Positions 30,794-39,190 of a DNA stretch of 50,844 nucleotides are shown in pieces. A program made the translations under genes and the position numbers. This DNA is from an uncultured beta proteobacterium (GTDB lineage: Bacteria > Pseudomonadota > Gammaproteobacteria > Burkholderiales > Burkholderiaceae): the NCBI GenBank assembly GCA_903892315.1, contig CAITHY010000136.1, positions 1-50,844 of the forward strand. Reading direction: 5' to 3'. Position 1 is the stretch's first letter, and each line of letters starts with the position of its first letter. A model generated the notes under the pieces. The model did not search any database. It worked only from the letters and a program-made list of their open reading frames with translations, and was not told the origin of the DNA.

Positions 30794-31753
30794 GTGCATT
30801 CCCTTAGAATCATTCTTGCAGCTTTGCTGCTATCAGTTGGTGGTCACCTGATTCTATTTTTTGGACTACCCTTTATCTCTTTTTATGAACCCACGCCAAT
30901 CGCAGATGATTTGATTATTAGGACAGAACTAAAAGTAGATCCCCCGAAGAAAATACAAATCACAAAAGTGGCAAAAAAGACCCCAAAAGAAAGTGCTATA
31001 ACTGACACTCTTGATGATTTGAATTCATCGAATGCGGGGCAGCAGGGTGGGGACGCTAACCAGTCTGGACTCGCTTTCAAGCTACCAGAGTCCGGCATCA
31101 TTTATTACGACTCTTACGTAGATGGACAAAGGTATCAAACTGGGGAGATCGATTGGATCGTTGATGGTAATAACTATCGCCTTCATATCAATATCCCCTA
31201 TGCATTTGTAGGCCCATTTGTTTTTGAATCACGTGGCTCTGTAGATTCTTATGGAATGGCCCCAATCCTATATTGGTCACAACGAGGTACAAAACCTCCT
31301 CGTTATTCCCGCTTTGATCGTAATGAAAGCGGGCAAGGGCAGATGTTCTTTTCTGAGAAGCCTGAGTTTACCCCTGAAATATTGCCTGGAACCCAGGATC
31401 GCTTCAGTTTAATGTTCCAGTTAGCGTCACTATTAAATGGAGATAGCAAATCTGATGAGGCAGGATCTATTCGGCAAATACCGGTGGTTGACTACAACAC
31501 CCTAGAGATGTGGAACTTTAAGAGCTATGGTGAAGCAACTTCAGAGGATATTCCCAGCCTAGGTAAATCTGTTAATCGTCATTACGCTTTGATGCAGAGG
31601 GAGAATGACCCTTATAAGCGGCAAGTTGATATATGGCTCGCCAAAGACCTTGAGTGGCTTCCCGGTCGCGTTCGGTCTCAAGAGTCGAATGGTAGGGTAC
31701 TTGAGCTTGTTTTCAAGCAGAAGAACCCTATACCTGCAGGAACGAGCCCCTGA
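30794..31753 (+). CDS. DUF3108 domain protein, membrane-anchored
   Basis: The 319 residues begin with one membrane segment or uncleaved signal (about 3-28). A Lys/Pro linker follows, then a DUF3108 beta domain (from about 95: ESGIIYYDSYVDGQRYQTGEIDW, ... GPFVFESRGSVDSYGMAP). The family is periplasmic and of unknown role. The GTG start has no good Shine-Dalgarno and the AAG before it is weak, so the exact start is uncertain. It is convergent with the ion channel gene, 2 nt apart. Confidence 0.82.
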   Translation: MHSLRIILAALLLSVGGHLILFFGLPFISFYEPTPIADDLIIRTELKVDPPKKIQITKVAKKTPKESAITDTLDDLNSSNAGQQGGDANQSGLAFKLPESGIIYYDSYVDGQRYQTGEIDWIVDGNNYRLHINIPYAFVGPFVFESRGSVDSYGMAPILYWSQRGTKPPRYSRFDRNESGQGQMFFSEKPEFTPEILPGTQDRFSLMFQLASLLNGDSKSDEAGSIRQIPVVDYNTLEMWNFKSYGEATSEDIPSLGKSVNRHYALMQRENDPYKRQVDIWLAKDLEWLPGRVRSQESNGRVLELVFKQKNPIPAGTSP

Positions 31754-31755
31754 GT

Positions 31756-32313
31756 TTAGAAGCCAGAGCCAGACTTTGGATTTTGATTGTTGTGACCCAA
31801 TAGTGCGCCCATCATTGAGTACAAGGCTGCGCCTGACATGGACACGGCAAAAATACCGGTAAAGGAAATGATGATTGGCAGGATTCTCCAATGCTCTGAG
31901 AGTGTGTAGTCTCCGTATCCAACCGTTGTATACATTTCTCCAGCGAAATAAAAGGTTTGGGGGTCAGTAGCCAATACCTTGAGGGCTACACATATGTAGG
32001 CCCAGGCTATGATCTCTATAAAGTGGGTGCCAATAATCAACAGAATGGCTATGAAATACGACAGAAAGTTAGCGCCATATATTTTTCCATTTTCAAGTTT
32101 GCGATCAAGCCAATGAAATGCACCTGCTATCGTCAATACTGCCAAGCCATGAAATGTCAACATCAAGCAGGACAAAATTAATATTACCCAGATCTGACTA
32201 TTTCCCATATCTGTATTGATCTCGGAAATTAGAGTGTAGATGCTGGGCAGGTCAGCATTCTGAAACAGACCAACAATAGGGATCTTGTGATCGTGAAGAA
32301 AGTTAATAGACAT
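31756..32313 (-). CDS. Two-transmembrane-type potassium channel family protein
   Basis: Ion channel of the Ion_trans_2 group. The 185 residues have hydrophobic segments at about 41-65, 83-112 and 145-172. The potassium selectivity filter TVGYGD is at 130-135, preceded by a pore helix. An extra N-terminal membrane segment and no C-terminal regulatory (RCK) domain are visible, so gating cannot be inferred. The 5' leader appears very short. It lies downstream of the ankyrin gene on the same strand. Confidence 0.85.
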   Translation of the reverse strand: MSINFLHDHKIPIVGLFQNADLPSIYTLISEINTDMGNSQIWVILILSCLMLTFHGLAVLTIAGAFHWLDRKLENGKIYGANFLSYFIAILLIIGTHFIEIIAWAYICVALKVLATDPQTFYFAGEMYTTVGYGDYTLSEHWRILPIIISFTGIFAVSMSGAALYSMMGALLGHNNQNPKSGSGF

Positions 32314-32383
32314 GGTTGCGGGGACTATAAATTATCAAAGATATCTTATTTGACATAATAATGATTATACGCAAAAAGAATTA

Positions 32384-33091
32384 TTAAGATTTAGGCTGTC
32401 CAAGGGATTTTGGAACCACATAAGGTTGCTTATAAAGCTTTTGCCAGCGTGAACTCAGGCCCTCAACAATCCATGGTTTCTCATATATCAGCGCAATATC
32501 AATAGCCGTAAACCCTTGTGAGTTACGTATTTGCAAGTCAGCCCCTTTATTAAGTAATAACTTAACCAATGCTTCGTTGCCAGATTGAACTGCCATCATT
32601 AATGGCGTTGTATTAGCTGGACTATGAGCGTCCACTACGGCTCCGTTAGCGATTAGATATTGAGCAACCTCTAGATGGCCTTTTGCACATGCGTAATGTA
32701 AAGGCGTCCAGCCTATATGATTAATTTGCGCCTTTTGTTGCTGTATGAGGTTTTTTACAAGCGGTAGATTGCCATCAATGGATGCAATCATGAGTGGTGT
32801 TTCGCCGAACTTATTGGAAATATCGACGTCAGTAGCCTTATCAGCCACCAGAAATGCAATAACATCCTCAGAGTTGTCCTTAATTGCTAGATTCAGCATT
32901 AATTCACCCTGGGCATCTAATGAATTTGGGCTAACACCTTTGGATACCAAGGTTCTCACAGTTGAGACATCGTTAAATTTTGCTGCTTTAGCAAAATCGG
33001 CAATATCAACGTCAGATTGGGCTAAAGCGAAGTTATTTAAGGAGAATAAAGTGCTAAAAATACAGCTAATTAACTTAAATTTATTTCTCAT
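32384..33091 (-). CDS. Secreted ankyrin-repeat protein
   Basis: The 235 residues have a signal peptide (about 1-24, ending FALAQ) and five to six ankyrin repeats from about 30 to 215. Clear consensus units are GETPLMIASIDGNLPLVKNLI, GWTPLHYACAKGHLEVAQYLI and NTTPLMMAVQSGNEALVKLLL. It is predicted periplasmic and presumably binds a protein partner. Its ATG overlaps the tatD stop (ATGA), so translation is coupled to a cytoplasmic DNase gene. Periplasmic ankyrin proteins are known, such as AnkB next to catalase, but no such enzyme is adjacent here. Confidence 0.85.
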   Translation of the reverse strand: MRNKFKLISCIFSTLFSLNNFALAQSDVDIADFAKAAKFNDVSTVRTLVSKGVSPNSLDAQGELMLNLAIKDNSEDVIAFLVADKATDVDISNKFGETPLMIASIDGNLPLVKNLIQQQKAQINHIGWTPLHYACAKGHLEVAQYLIANGAVVDAHSPANTTPLMMAVQSGNEALVKLLLNKGADLQIRNSQGFTAIDIALIYEKPWIVEGLSSRWQKLYKQPYVVPKSLGQPKS

Positions 33092-33879
33092 GAAAATTTC
33101 CTATCTATTTGAAAACATTCATAAAAATTATTAGAAGTATGTTTTGCTAAATCCTCAACAGCAACCCCTTTAAGGTCAGCAATAAATTCACCTACCTTAG
33201 ATACCCATGCCGGCTCATTTGTCTTGCCGCGATACGGAATTGGCGCCAAATAAGGCGAGTCTGTTTCTATAAGCATTCGATCTAAAGGTACCTGTTTACA
33301 AGTTTCCTGGAGCTCTTTTGCGCTTTTGAAGGTCACAATCCCTGAAAAAGAGATGAAAAAGCCAATTTCCATGGCAGCTTTAGCAACTTCGTAAGATTCG
33401 GTAAAACAATGCATTACTCCGCCAATTTGTTCGGCGCCTTCCTCTTTGAGGATTTTGAGGGTGTCTTCAGAGGCTGATCGAGTGTGGATGATGAGCGGCT
33501 TCTTGGATGCAATCGATGCTCTAATATGCGTTCTAAAGCGCTCACGCTGCCATTCCATGGACTCATAACTACGATCACCCATACGGTAATAATCGAGCCC
33601 CGTTTCGCCAATGGCAATGATCTTAGAGTGCTTTAGAGCCGTCTCGACTAAAAACTCAAGGGTGGGCTCAGGGGTCTCTTCATAATCAGGATGAACACCG
33701 ACCGAAGCATAGAGATTGGAGTGGTCCTGCGCCAATTTCAATACATTAGGAAAGTCGGGTAAATCAACAGATACGCACAAAGCGTGAGTGACTTTTGCCG
33801 AATGCATATTGCCCAATACTTCGGGCAAGCGGGATTGAAATTCAGGGAAATCGAGGTGGCAATGGGAGTCTATAAACAT
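33088..33879 (-). CDS. tatD: TatD-family metal-dependent deoxyribonuclease
   Basis: TIM-barrel metal hydrolase acting as 3'-5' exonuclease on DNA. The 263 residues show the metal-binding motifs DSHCHLDF near the N-terminus, GETGLDY, IIHTRSA, MHCFTESYE and the C-terminal LIETDSPYLAP. It belongs to the mltG-tmk-holB-tatD order conserved in proteobacteria, 31 nt after holB, but may also have its own start from a -10 just before the ATG. It overlaps the ankyrin gene by 4 nt. Confidence 0.95.
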   Translation of the reverse strand: MFIDSHCHLDFPEFQSRLPEVLGNMHSAKVTHALCVSVDLPDFPNVLKLAQDHSNLYASVGVHPDYEETPEPTLEFLVETALKHSKIIAIGETGLDYYRMGDRSYESMEWQRERFRTHIRASIASKKPLIIHTRSASEDTLKILKEEGAEQIGGVMHCFTESYEVAKAAMEIGFFISFSGIVTFKSAKELQETCKQVPLDRMLIETDSPYLAPIPYRGKTNEPAWVSKVGEFIADLKGVAVEDLAKHTSNNFYECFQIDRKFS

Positions 33880-33887
33880 GACTCTTT

Positions 33888-33893
33888 ATTTTA
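33888..33893 (-). promoter_or_regulatory. -10-like element before tatD
   Basis: On the minus strand TAAAAT ends 8 nt before the tatD ATG, in the holB-tatD gap. AAAGAG in between could instead serve as a weak Shine-Dalgarno. Confidence 0.35.
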
Positions 33894-33910
33894 GACTGCC
33901 TAGGCCTACT

Positions 33911-35032
33911 TTATGACCCAAAAATCTGTTGGTACTGTGAAAGTAATGCTTCCAACTGAATGCGGTTGGCTAGTGGGTGATTCTCGTGGCGACGAGCCTG
34001 CACCAGAGACCTCCAAAACTGGAGCATTCTTTGGACATTTACTGCTCTTGATAGCTCCTGTAGCTTTGTGATGTGCTTCGGGTAATAACGCGGCCCACCA
34101 CCCTGAGTTACTGACTGCAAATCTGAAATCCAGCGCTGCATGCTCGCTAAAAGAAAGCCATATTGCGCCTTATGAGTCTTCTCAGCCGTATCAAGCCAAT
34201 TAATACCGGCACCTTGAGCCATCGACTGCAATAAATAGCGTGAAGCTTGAATGGATATCGTTAGCTCATCCTTCTCATCTTGATTGTGTCTTGCAATCAA
34301 TGAGTTTAGAACCGAAAAAGGTGCCCCGCCCTGCTCATCGTAAATAGTCTCAACATCCAAGTCATTTGCTTTTAGGCCATCAATATTATTCAACTGAGTT
34401 TTTAGCCATGCTAAGCCTTCTGTTCGATTTGGGCGTGGAGCCGTAAGAAGACGGCAGCGCGATCGAATCGTAGACAATACTCGATCTACACGATCGGCTA
34501 GCAATATAAAGATGGTCTTTGCAGGAGGCTCTTCTAGAGACTTTAATAAAGTGTTGGCTGAGTCTGTGCGCAACATCTCTAATGGGTAAACTAATATCAC
34601 GCGGTTACCGCCACGATGTGAGCCAATAGAGAGATTTTCTATCGCATGGCGAGTTTCTTCGATGGAGATATTCTTCTTCTCCTTCTTTTCACTTGAATCA
34701 CCGTCATCATCGCGTGCAGCTTTACCTCTTTTAGGCAACTCATCAGCCTCATAGGCTGCATGAGGCATGAATTTTCGGTGCGTTTCGGGAACCAAGGCAA
34801 TGAAGTCGGGATGGTTGCCAGAATCAAACCAATGACAAGCCTCGCATTGATGGCAGGGCTTTATTGCTGCACTTGAGCTTTCACAAAGAAGCGCCTTTGC
34901 AAGCCCAACAGAAAATGCAAACTTACCAATTCCAGATTGACCATGCAACAAAATTGCATTGGGGAAATTGGCAAAATCCAAGCTTTCCCATAGTGGCTCA
35001 AGCCAAGGCGCAATCTGATGATCTTGCTTCAT
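33911..35032 (-). CDS. holB: DNA polymerase III delta-prime subunit
   Basis: Clamp-loader subunit. The 373 residues carry a degenerate P-loop GQSGIGKF at 31-38, as expected since delta-prime does not hydrolyse ATP. Zinc cysteines are C50, C60, C63 and C66. An AAA+ domain with TLLKSLEEPPAKTIFILL and the sensor STIRSRC follows. A highly charged stretch (about 112-122, DDDGDSSEKKEKK) looks inserted relative to E. coli (334 residues). The ATG follows the tmk stop directly. Confidence 0.93.
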   Translation of the reverse strand: MKQDHQIAPWLEPLWESLDFANFPNAILLHGQSGIGKFAFSVGLAKALLCESSSAAIKPCHQCEACHWFDSGNHPDFIALVPETHRKFMPHAAYEADELPKRGKAARDDDGDSSEKKEKKNISIEETRHAIENLSIGSHRGGNRVILVYPLEMLRTDSANTLLKSLEEPPAKTIFILLADRVDRVLSTIRSRCRLLTAPRPNRTEGLAWLKTQLNNIDGLKANDLDVETIYDEQGGAPFSVLNSLIARHNQDEKDELTISIQASRYLLQSMAQGAGINWLDTAEKTHKAQYGFLLASMQRWISDLQSVTQGGGPRYYPKHITKLQELSRAVNVQRMLQFWRSLVQARRHENHPLANRIQLEALLSQYQQIFGS

Positions 35033-35677
35033 TTAGAGGGCAATCTGAATAAGCTCCAGGCCATCCCAAATTGCTTCGGGAGTTTGGGTGGCATCAACCA
35101 AATGGAAGCGGGACGAATCTTCCTTAGCTCTTCGCAAGTATTCCTGGCGAACCCTTTCGAAAAAATCTAAATCCATCTTTTCAAATTTATCTGGGGCACG
35201 AACCTTAGAGCGGCGACTCTCTGCAATCTCGCCTGGCAAGTCAAACAGGATTGTTAAATTGGGTTGCAACAAAGAGCCATCGGGGCGACCTTGAACCCAG
35301 CGCTCTAAGTCATTCAACTTTGCCAAACTCAAGCCACGGCCCCCGCCTTGGTAGGCAAAACTTGCATCTGTAAAGCGGTCTGAAATAACAATCTTTCCCG
35401 CTGCTAAAGCTGGTTCAATGACTTGGGCAATATGTTCGCGACGTGCAGCAAACATTAATAATGCTTCTGTCTCCAAATTCATAGGGGCATCTAAGAGCAG
35501 GTTACGCAATTGCTCGCCGAGAGTAGTTCCGCCGGGTTCACGTGTCATGACTACCGCTTTGTTTGGGTAGCGCTCTTGCATTAGGTTACAAAAAGCGTCA
35601 ACGTGCGTACTTTTTCCTGCACCGTCGATGCCTTCGAAACTAATGAAATAACCGGTTTGTGCTGATGTCATAGTCAA
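35033..35677 (-). CDS. tmk: Thymidylate kinase
   Basis: Phosphorylates dTMP to dTDP for DNA synthesis. The 214 residues show the P-loop [10 protein letters not shown] at about 14-23, the DRX-type motif in [19 protein letters not shown] and the [14 protein letters not shown] motif. Length is normal. It sits between mltG (6 nt gap) and holB (stop followed at once by the ATG), so the three are one transcript joining cell wall and DNA replication functions. Confidence 0.96.
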   Translation of the reverse strand: MTMTSAQTGYFISFEGIDGAGKSTHVDAFCNLMQERYPNKAVVMTREPGGTTLGEQLRNLLLDAPMNLETEALLMFAARREHIAQVIEPALAAGKIVISDRFTDASFAYQGGGRGLSLAKLNDLERWVQGRPDGSLLQPNLTILFDLPGEIAESRRSKVRAPDKFEKMDLDFFERVRQEYLRRAKEDSSRFHLVDATQTPEAIWDGLELIQIAL

Positions 35678-35683
35678 ATGAAT

Positions 35684-36757
35684 TTAATTAGCGCCTGTCC
35701 TAGGCGCAATATTGCGTTGATATCGATCTACTGCAGACTCATGCTCTTTTAAGCTTTGAGAAAAGTGGCTACTGCCATCACCTTTTGCCACAAAAAATAA
35801 GGCTCCGCTCTTAGCGGGATGTGCAGCCGCCAATATAGACTCTTTGCTGGGCATGGTGATGGGGCTTGGGGGTAAACCTTTATGCATATAGGTATTGTAG
35901 GCAGTGTCCTTGCGTAAATCTGCTTTCCGCAAATTTCCATCGAATTTAGGGCCTATTCCGTAGATAACCGTGGGGTCAGTTTGAAGGGGCATTCGTTTAT
36001 TGAGGCGGTTAACAAATACAGCAGAAATCATATCCCGATCGCTTGAGCGGCCAGTTTCTTTCTCAATAATTGAAGAAAGTATTAACAGCTCATAGGGTGT
36101 TTTTAGAGGAAGCCCCACTGCTTTTTGATTCCAGGCTTGGTTGAGTTGCTTTTGCAAAGCCTGTGAGGCTCTACGATAGATATTTAAATCAAGTTCATCT
36201 GGATCAAATACATAGGTATCTGGAAGAAAAAGGCCTTCATCGCTGGAATAGCTAAGATTGAGGGCTTGCAGCAACTCCTTGTTGCTCATTCCTTTGGTTT
36301 GATGGATAAGAGCTGGGTGCATGTCGATAACGCTCCGCAACTGCCAAATAGTCATTCCCGGGATAATCGCAATATTCTCCCTTACTCGATCACCACGAGC
36401 AATTTGCAGCAATATTTTCCCCAGGCTTCCCCCAGCGGGAAGCATGTAGGTGCCGGGCTTTAGTTTTGATCCTACGAAAAGACTTCTAGCTCCAAACTGT
36501 ATGGTGAATTTATTAATTGATAAACCTTGCTCACTCAACTGGTCGGCAATACTAGCAAGGCTAGAGTTCGGATTAATCTTCACTTTGTAAACAGGTGCGT
36601 TTTCAACATTGGGAATATTGGGAACCACTGGCAATAAGAAAATGCCGCCATAGTTTAGGCCTAGAAATAATGCCAACAGGGTCAACCAATACTTTGGGCC
36701 TCGATCTTTTGACTTTTTCTTAATAAATAGAGACCGGCTCTGAATTTTTCTGCTCAT
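35684..36757 (-). CDS. mltG: Endolytic murein transglycosylase MltG
   Basis: Inner-membrane lytic transglycosylase that ends nascent glycan strands. The 357 residues have a basic N-terminus, a membrane segment (about 23-45), a LysM-like region (KINPNSSLASIADQLSEQG) and the YceG catalytic domain with the glutamate in SIIEKETGR and the conserved LQTDPTVIYGIG. It heads the mltG-tmk-holB operon and is divergent from ygfZ with 20 nt between starts. No Shine-Dalgarno is visible; the -10 lies 6 nt before the ATG. Confidence 0.95.
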   Translation of the reverse strand: MSRKIQSRSLFIKKKSKDRGPKYWLTLLALFLGLNYGGIFLLPVVPNIPNVENAPVYKVKINPNSSLASIADQLSEQGLSINKFTIQFGARSLFVGSKLKPGTYMLPAGGSLGKILLQIARGDRVRENIAIIPGMTIWQLRSVIDMHPALIHQTKGMSNKELLQALNLSYSSDEGLFLPDTYVFDPDELDLNIYRRASQALQKQLNQAWNQKAVGLPLKTPYELLILSSIIEKETGRSSDRDMISAVFVNRLNKRMPLQTDPTVIYGIGPKFDGNLRKADLRKDTAYNTYMHKGLPPSPITMPSKESILAAAHPAKSGALFFVAKGDGSSHFSQSLKEHESAVDRYQRNIAPRTGAN

Positions 36758-36762
36758 CAGGC

Positions 36763-36769
36763 TATGATA
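36763..36769. promoter_or_regulatory. Symmetric bidirectional -10 for mltG and ygfZ
   Basis: TATGATA reads TATGAT on the plus strand (9 nt before the ygfZ ATG) and TATCAT on the minus strand (6 nt before the mltG ATG). Both match five of six -10 bases. Each gene would have no leader or one of a few nt. The -35 boxes are weak: CTGAAT for ygfZ at 17 nt, TTGAGA for mltG at 20 nt. Confidence 0.5.
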
Positions 36770-36777
36770 AAAGGGTC

Positions 36778-37785
36778 ATGATAAATACCTCTCAAATTGA
36801 GCATAACTGGCTAAATAACCCCACTTCCCTACCCTGCAATTTGCCTGAGTGGGGATTAATCCTGGTTGAGGGGGCCGATGCCGCGAGTTTTTTGCAAAAT
36901 CAATTAACAAACTCGGTCCTAGGACTGACTCGCATTTTGCCTGGTCATATCGCCAAGGGTTCATCGTCTACACGCCTAATAGGCTATTGCAGTCCAAAAG
37001 GGAGGCTGCTTGCAAGCGCCTGGCTTGGATTATTTCCTTCTAGCGAGGATGCCGACGATCGCTTTGCTTTATTTATTTCAAAAGATATTGCCGCAACTAC
37101 TGCAAAACGTTTATCCATGTTTGTTTTACGCTCCAAGGTAAAAGTTATCGATGCTTCTGCGGATTGGACTGTATCTGGGTTATATGGCTCCGAGGAGCAG
37201 ATTATCGATTTCAAGTTTGATCCTAACGCCATCGCTTTACGTATGCCGGATGTTTTCTCAAGCAATCAATCGGTTGCCCGTCTTTTATTGGCTAATCCTG
37301 TTGTCAAACAATCGAGCTCACGAGATTCGCAGGAATTGCTTGAAGCATGGAATGAGCTTGAGGTCTTAAGTGCCATCCCTAGAATTGTTCAAGCTACTCA
37401 AGAGCAATTCGTACCCCAAATGATTAATTTTGAATCTGTAGCTGGCGTTGATTTTAAAAAGGGGTGCTATCCAGGCCAAGAGATCGTTGCTCGAAGTCAA
37501 TACCGTGGCGCCATTAAACGTCGACTCCAAATTGCCCATATACACAGCAATGCTCCCAATCAAGACTTAGCCTTGCCGGGTACTGAACTTTTTCACTCCA
37601 ATGATCCTTCTCAGCCGGCAGGAATGGTGGTTTTATCATCGCGCGCGCCGGAGAATAGAGGGCGCATTGATCTACAAATCGAGTGCAAGCTAGAGGCGCT
37701 TGAAAATGGGGAAATTCATCTTGGTAGCACTGATGGACCTGTGTTAAAAATAGATTTATTGCCCTACCCTTTGCTCGAAATTTAA
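36778..37785 (+). CDS. ygfZ: Folate-binding iron-sulfur cluster protein YgfZ
   Basis: Tetrahydrofolate-dependent protein that maintains certain Fe-S enzymes. The 335 residues show the family signature KKGCYPGQEIVARSQYRG with the essential cysteine C230, and the GcvT-like N-terminal fold (LILVEGADAASFLQNQLTN). Length matches E. coli (326). Divergence from mltG is conserved in betaproteobacteria. GGG sits only 3 nt from the ATG, too close for a standard Shine-Dalgarno, so a very short leader is likely. The NRDE gene follows 8 nt downstream. Confidence 0.94.
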   Translation: MINTSQIEHNWLNNPTSLPCNLPEWGLILVEGADAASFLQNQLTNSVLGLTRILPGHIAKGSSSTRLIGYCSPKGRLLASAWLGLFPSSEDADDRFALFISKDIAATTAKRLSMFVLRSKVKVIDASADWTVSGLYGSEEQIIDFKFDPNAIALRMPDVFSSNQSVARLLLANPVVKQSSSRDSQELLEAWNELEVLSAIPRIVQATQEQFVPQMINFESVAGVDFKKGCYPGQEIVARSQYRGAIKRRLQIAHIHSNAPNQDLALPGTELFHSNDPSQPAGMVVLSSRAPENRGRIDLQIECKLEALENGEIHLGSTDGPVLKIDLLPYPLLEI

Positions 37786-37793
37786 TACTATCT

Positions 37794-38651
37794 ATGTGCC
37801 TCATTCTTTTTGCCTGGAATTCTCATCCAGAATATTCGCTGGTGGTTGCGGCGAACCGTGATGAGTTTTATGAGCGTAATACTGATGGTGTCTCATGGTG
37901 GACTGAACATCCCCATGTTTTGGCGGGCAGAGATCGGGCTGATGTATTGGGTAGCCCTGGTACATGGCTTGGATTTACAAAGACTGGAAAATTTGCAGCA
38001 TTAACGAATGTAAGAGCGCCAAGCGAAAAAAATCCTGACTCCAGGACTCGTGGCGAGCTATCTTTGATGTATCTCACTGGTAATGAGCGCCCCTCTGAAT
38101 TTATTCAAGACAATGCAAAACGCTTTCAGCAATACAACGGGTTTAATCTTTTAATGGCGGATTTAAGCGACCCAGCTAACGCTGAAATGCATTGGGTGAG
38201 CAATCGCATGATGCTGGGTCAAAGTATTCGTCCGCGTAAAGTTTTTCCACAGCAAGCTTTGGAGCCCGGGGTCTATGGCTTATCGAATGCCATGTTGGAT
38301 ACACCATGGCCCAAAGTCAACCATCGTGTAGCTGCATTTGCTCAGGCTTTGGCTATGGATCAAGGTCAACTCAAAAATGCGGATCCATATTTAAAGCTAT
38401 TGGCTGATACCCATCATGCCAGTGATAACGAGCTTCCCAGCACAGGCGTTAGTCGTGAGTGGGAAAAGGCACTCTCCCCAGCATTTATTAAAACCCCCTC
38501 CTATGGAACGCGTTCAAGCACAGTTTTGAGGGTAAGGAAAGACGGTCAGTTTGAGATGGTAGAACGTCGCTTTGATGCCTCAGGAACGGTGGGTCATGAC
38601 GTTGTAACGGGGGCCCTTAGCTCAGCATCGGATTCTAATTTATCCGTTTAG
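37794..38651 (+). CDS. NRDE/TANGO2-family protein
   Basis: The 285 residues begin MCLILFAWNSHPEYSLVVAA and contain the eponymous ANRDEFYER near 20-28. Cys2 at the N-terminus suggests an Ntn-hydrolase-like fold after Met removal. Further family motifs are LAGRD and GTWLGFTKTGKFAALTNVR. The function in bacteria is not established; the human homologue TANGO2 affects lipid and haem handling. It probably shares transcription with ygfZ, and is convergent with the thioesterase gene. Confidence 0.88.
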   Translation: MCLILFAWNSHPEYSLVVAANRDEFYERNTDGVSWWTEHPHVLAGRDRADVLGSPGTWLGFTKTGKFAALTNVRAPSEKNPDSRTRGELSLMYLTGNERPSEFIQDNAKRFQQYNGFNLLMADLSDPANAEMHWVSNRMMLGQSIRPRKVFPQQALEPGVYGLSNAMLDTPWPKVNHRVAAFAQALAMDQGQLKNADPYLKLLADTHHASDNELPSTGVSREWEKALSPAFIKTPSYGTRSSTVLRVRKDGQFEMVERRFDASGTVGHDVVTGALSSASDSNLSV

Positions 38652-38653
38652 CA

Positions 38654-39136
38654 TTATTCAGGTCGACCGTCGTTGTTTACAACCCGGTCACCATCTGCAT
38701 TGCGAGTTGCTAAACGCTTCAAATACTTGAAGGTACCAGTAGACATGCAGCAAATTTCACCTTGGTCGTTATAGAGCTTGGCTTCACAAAAAGCCATAGT
38801 GGCTGTTCTGCGAACAGTATCAGCCTTCACTCTCAATACACCGGTTGCGGCTTGCATGAAATTATTCTTCATTTCAATCGTCACCACACTACGATCACCG
38901 GGGTCACCAGAGCGCGCAGCTACAGCCATGGCTACATCCATCAGCGTTAACAAAACACCTCCATGAGCAACCTCCCAGGTATTATTATGTTCAGGCTTAA
39001 GGGCGAGCAAAATCTCCCCCTTGCCCATTTCGGCGCTTAAACAGCGTACCCCCAAAAGCTTTAAAAAGGGAACGTTCAATTCTTCCCCTAAATTAGCCAA
39101 TTGAGTCTGCGGATTAATTTGGACTTGTTTGTTCAT
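38654..39136 (-). CDS. PaaI-type hotdog-fold acyl-CoA thioesterase
   Basis: The 160 residues carry the PaaI/YdiI hotdog pattern: NTWEVAHGGVLLTLMDVAMAVAARS around residues 51-75, with an aspartate that is usually catalytic in the central helix. MKNNFMQAATG follows, and FCEAKLYNDQGEICCMSTGTFKYL at the end. Expected to hydrolyse acyl-CoA thioesters, substrate unknown. No paa operon is adjacent. There is no Shine-Dalgarno; a -10 lies 6 nt upstream. It is divergent from selO with 54 nt between starts. Confidence 0.86.
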   Translation of the reverse strand: MNKQVQINPQTQLANLGEELNVPFLKLLGVRCLSAEMGKGEILLALKPEHNNTWEVAHGGVLLTLMDVAMAVAARSGDPGDRSVVTIEMKNNFMQAATGVLRVKADTVRRTATMAFCEAKLYNDQGEICCMSTGTFKYLKRLATRNADGDRVVNNDGRPE

Positions 39137-39142
39137 GGTTCA

Positions 39143-39148
39143 ATTTTA
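39143..39148 (-). promoter_or_regulatory. -10 element abutting the thioesterase start
   Basis: On the minus strand TAAAAT ends 6 nt before the ATG (spacer TGAACC). No Shine-Dalgarno is present, so a leaderless transcript is predicted. Confidence 0.45.
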
Positions 39149-39178
39149 GAGGCATGCACGTGATTTAGTAAATCCACC

Positions 39179-39184
39179 TAGAAT
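39179..39184 (+). promoter_or_regulatory. -10 element abutting the selO start
   Basis: TAGAAT ends 6 nt before the selO ATG (spacer AACCTC). No Shine-Dalgarno is present. The same TAGAATAACC string recurs upstream of the PPIase gene at about 41966. Confidence 0.45.
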
Positions 39185-39190
39185 AACCTC

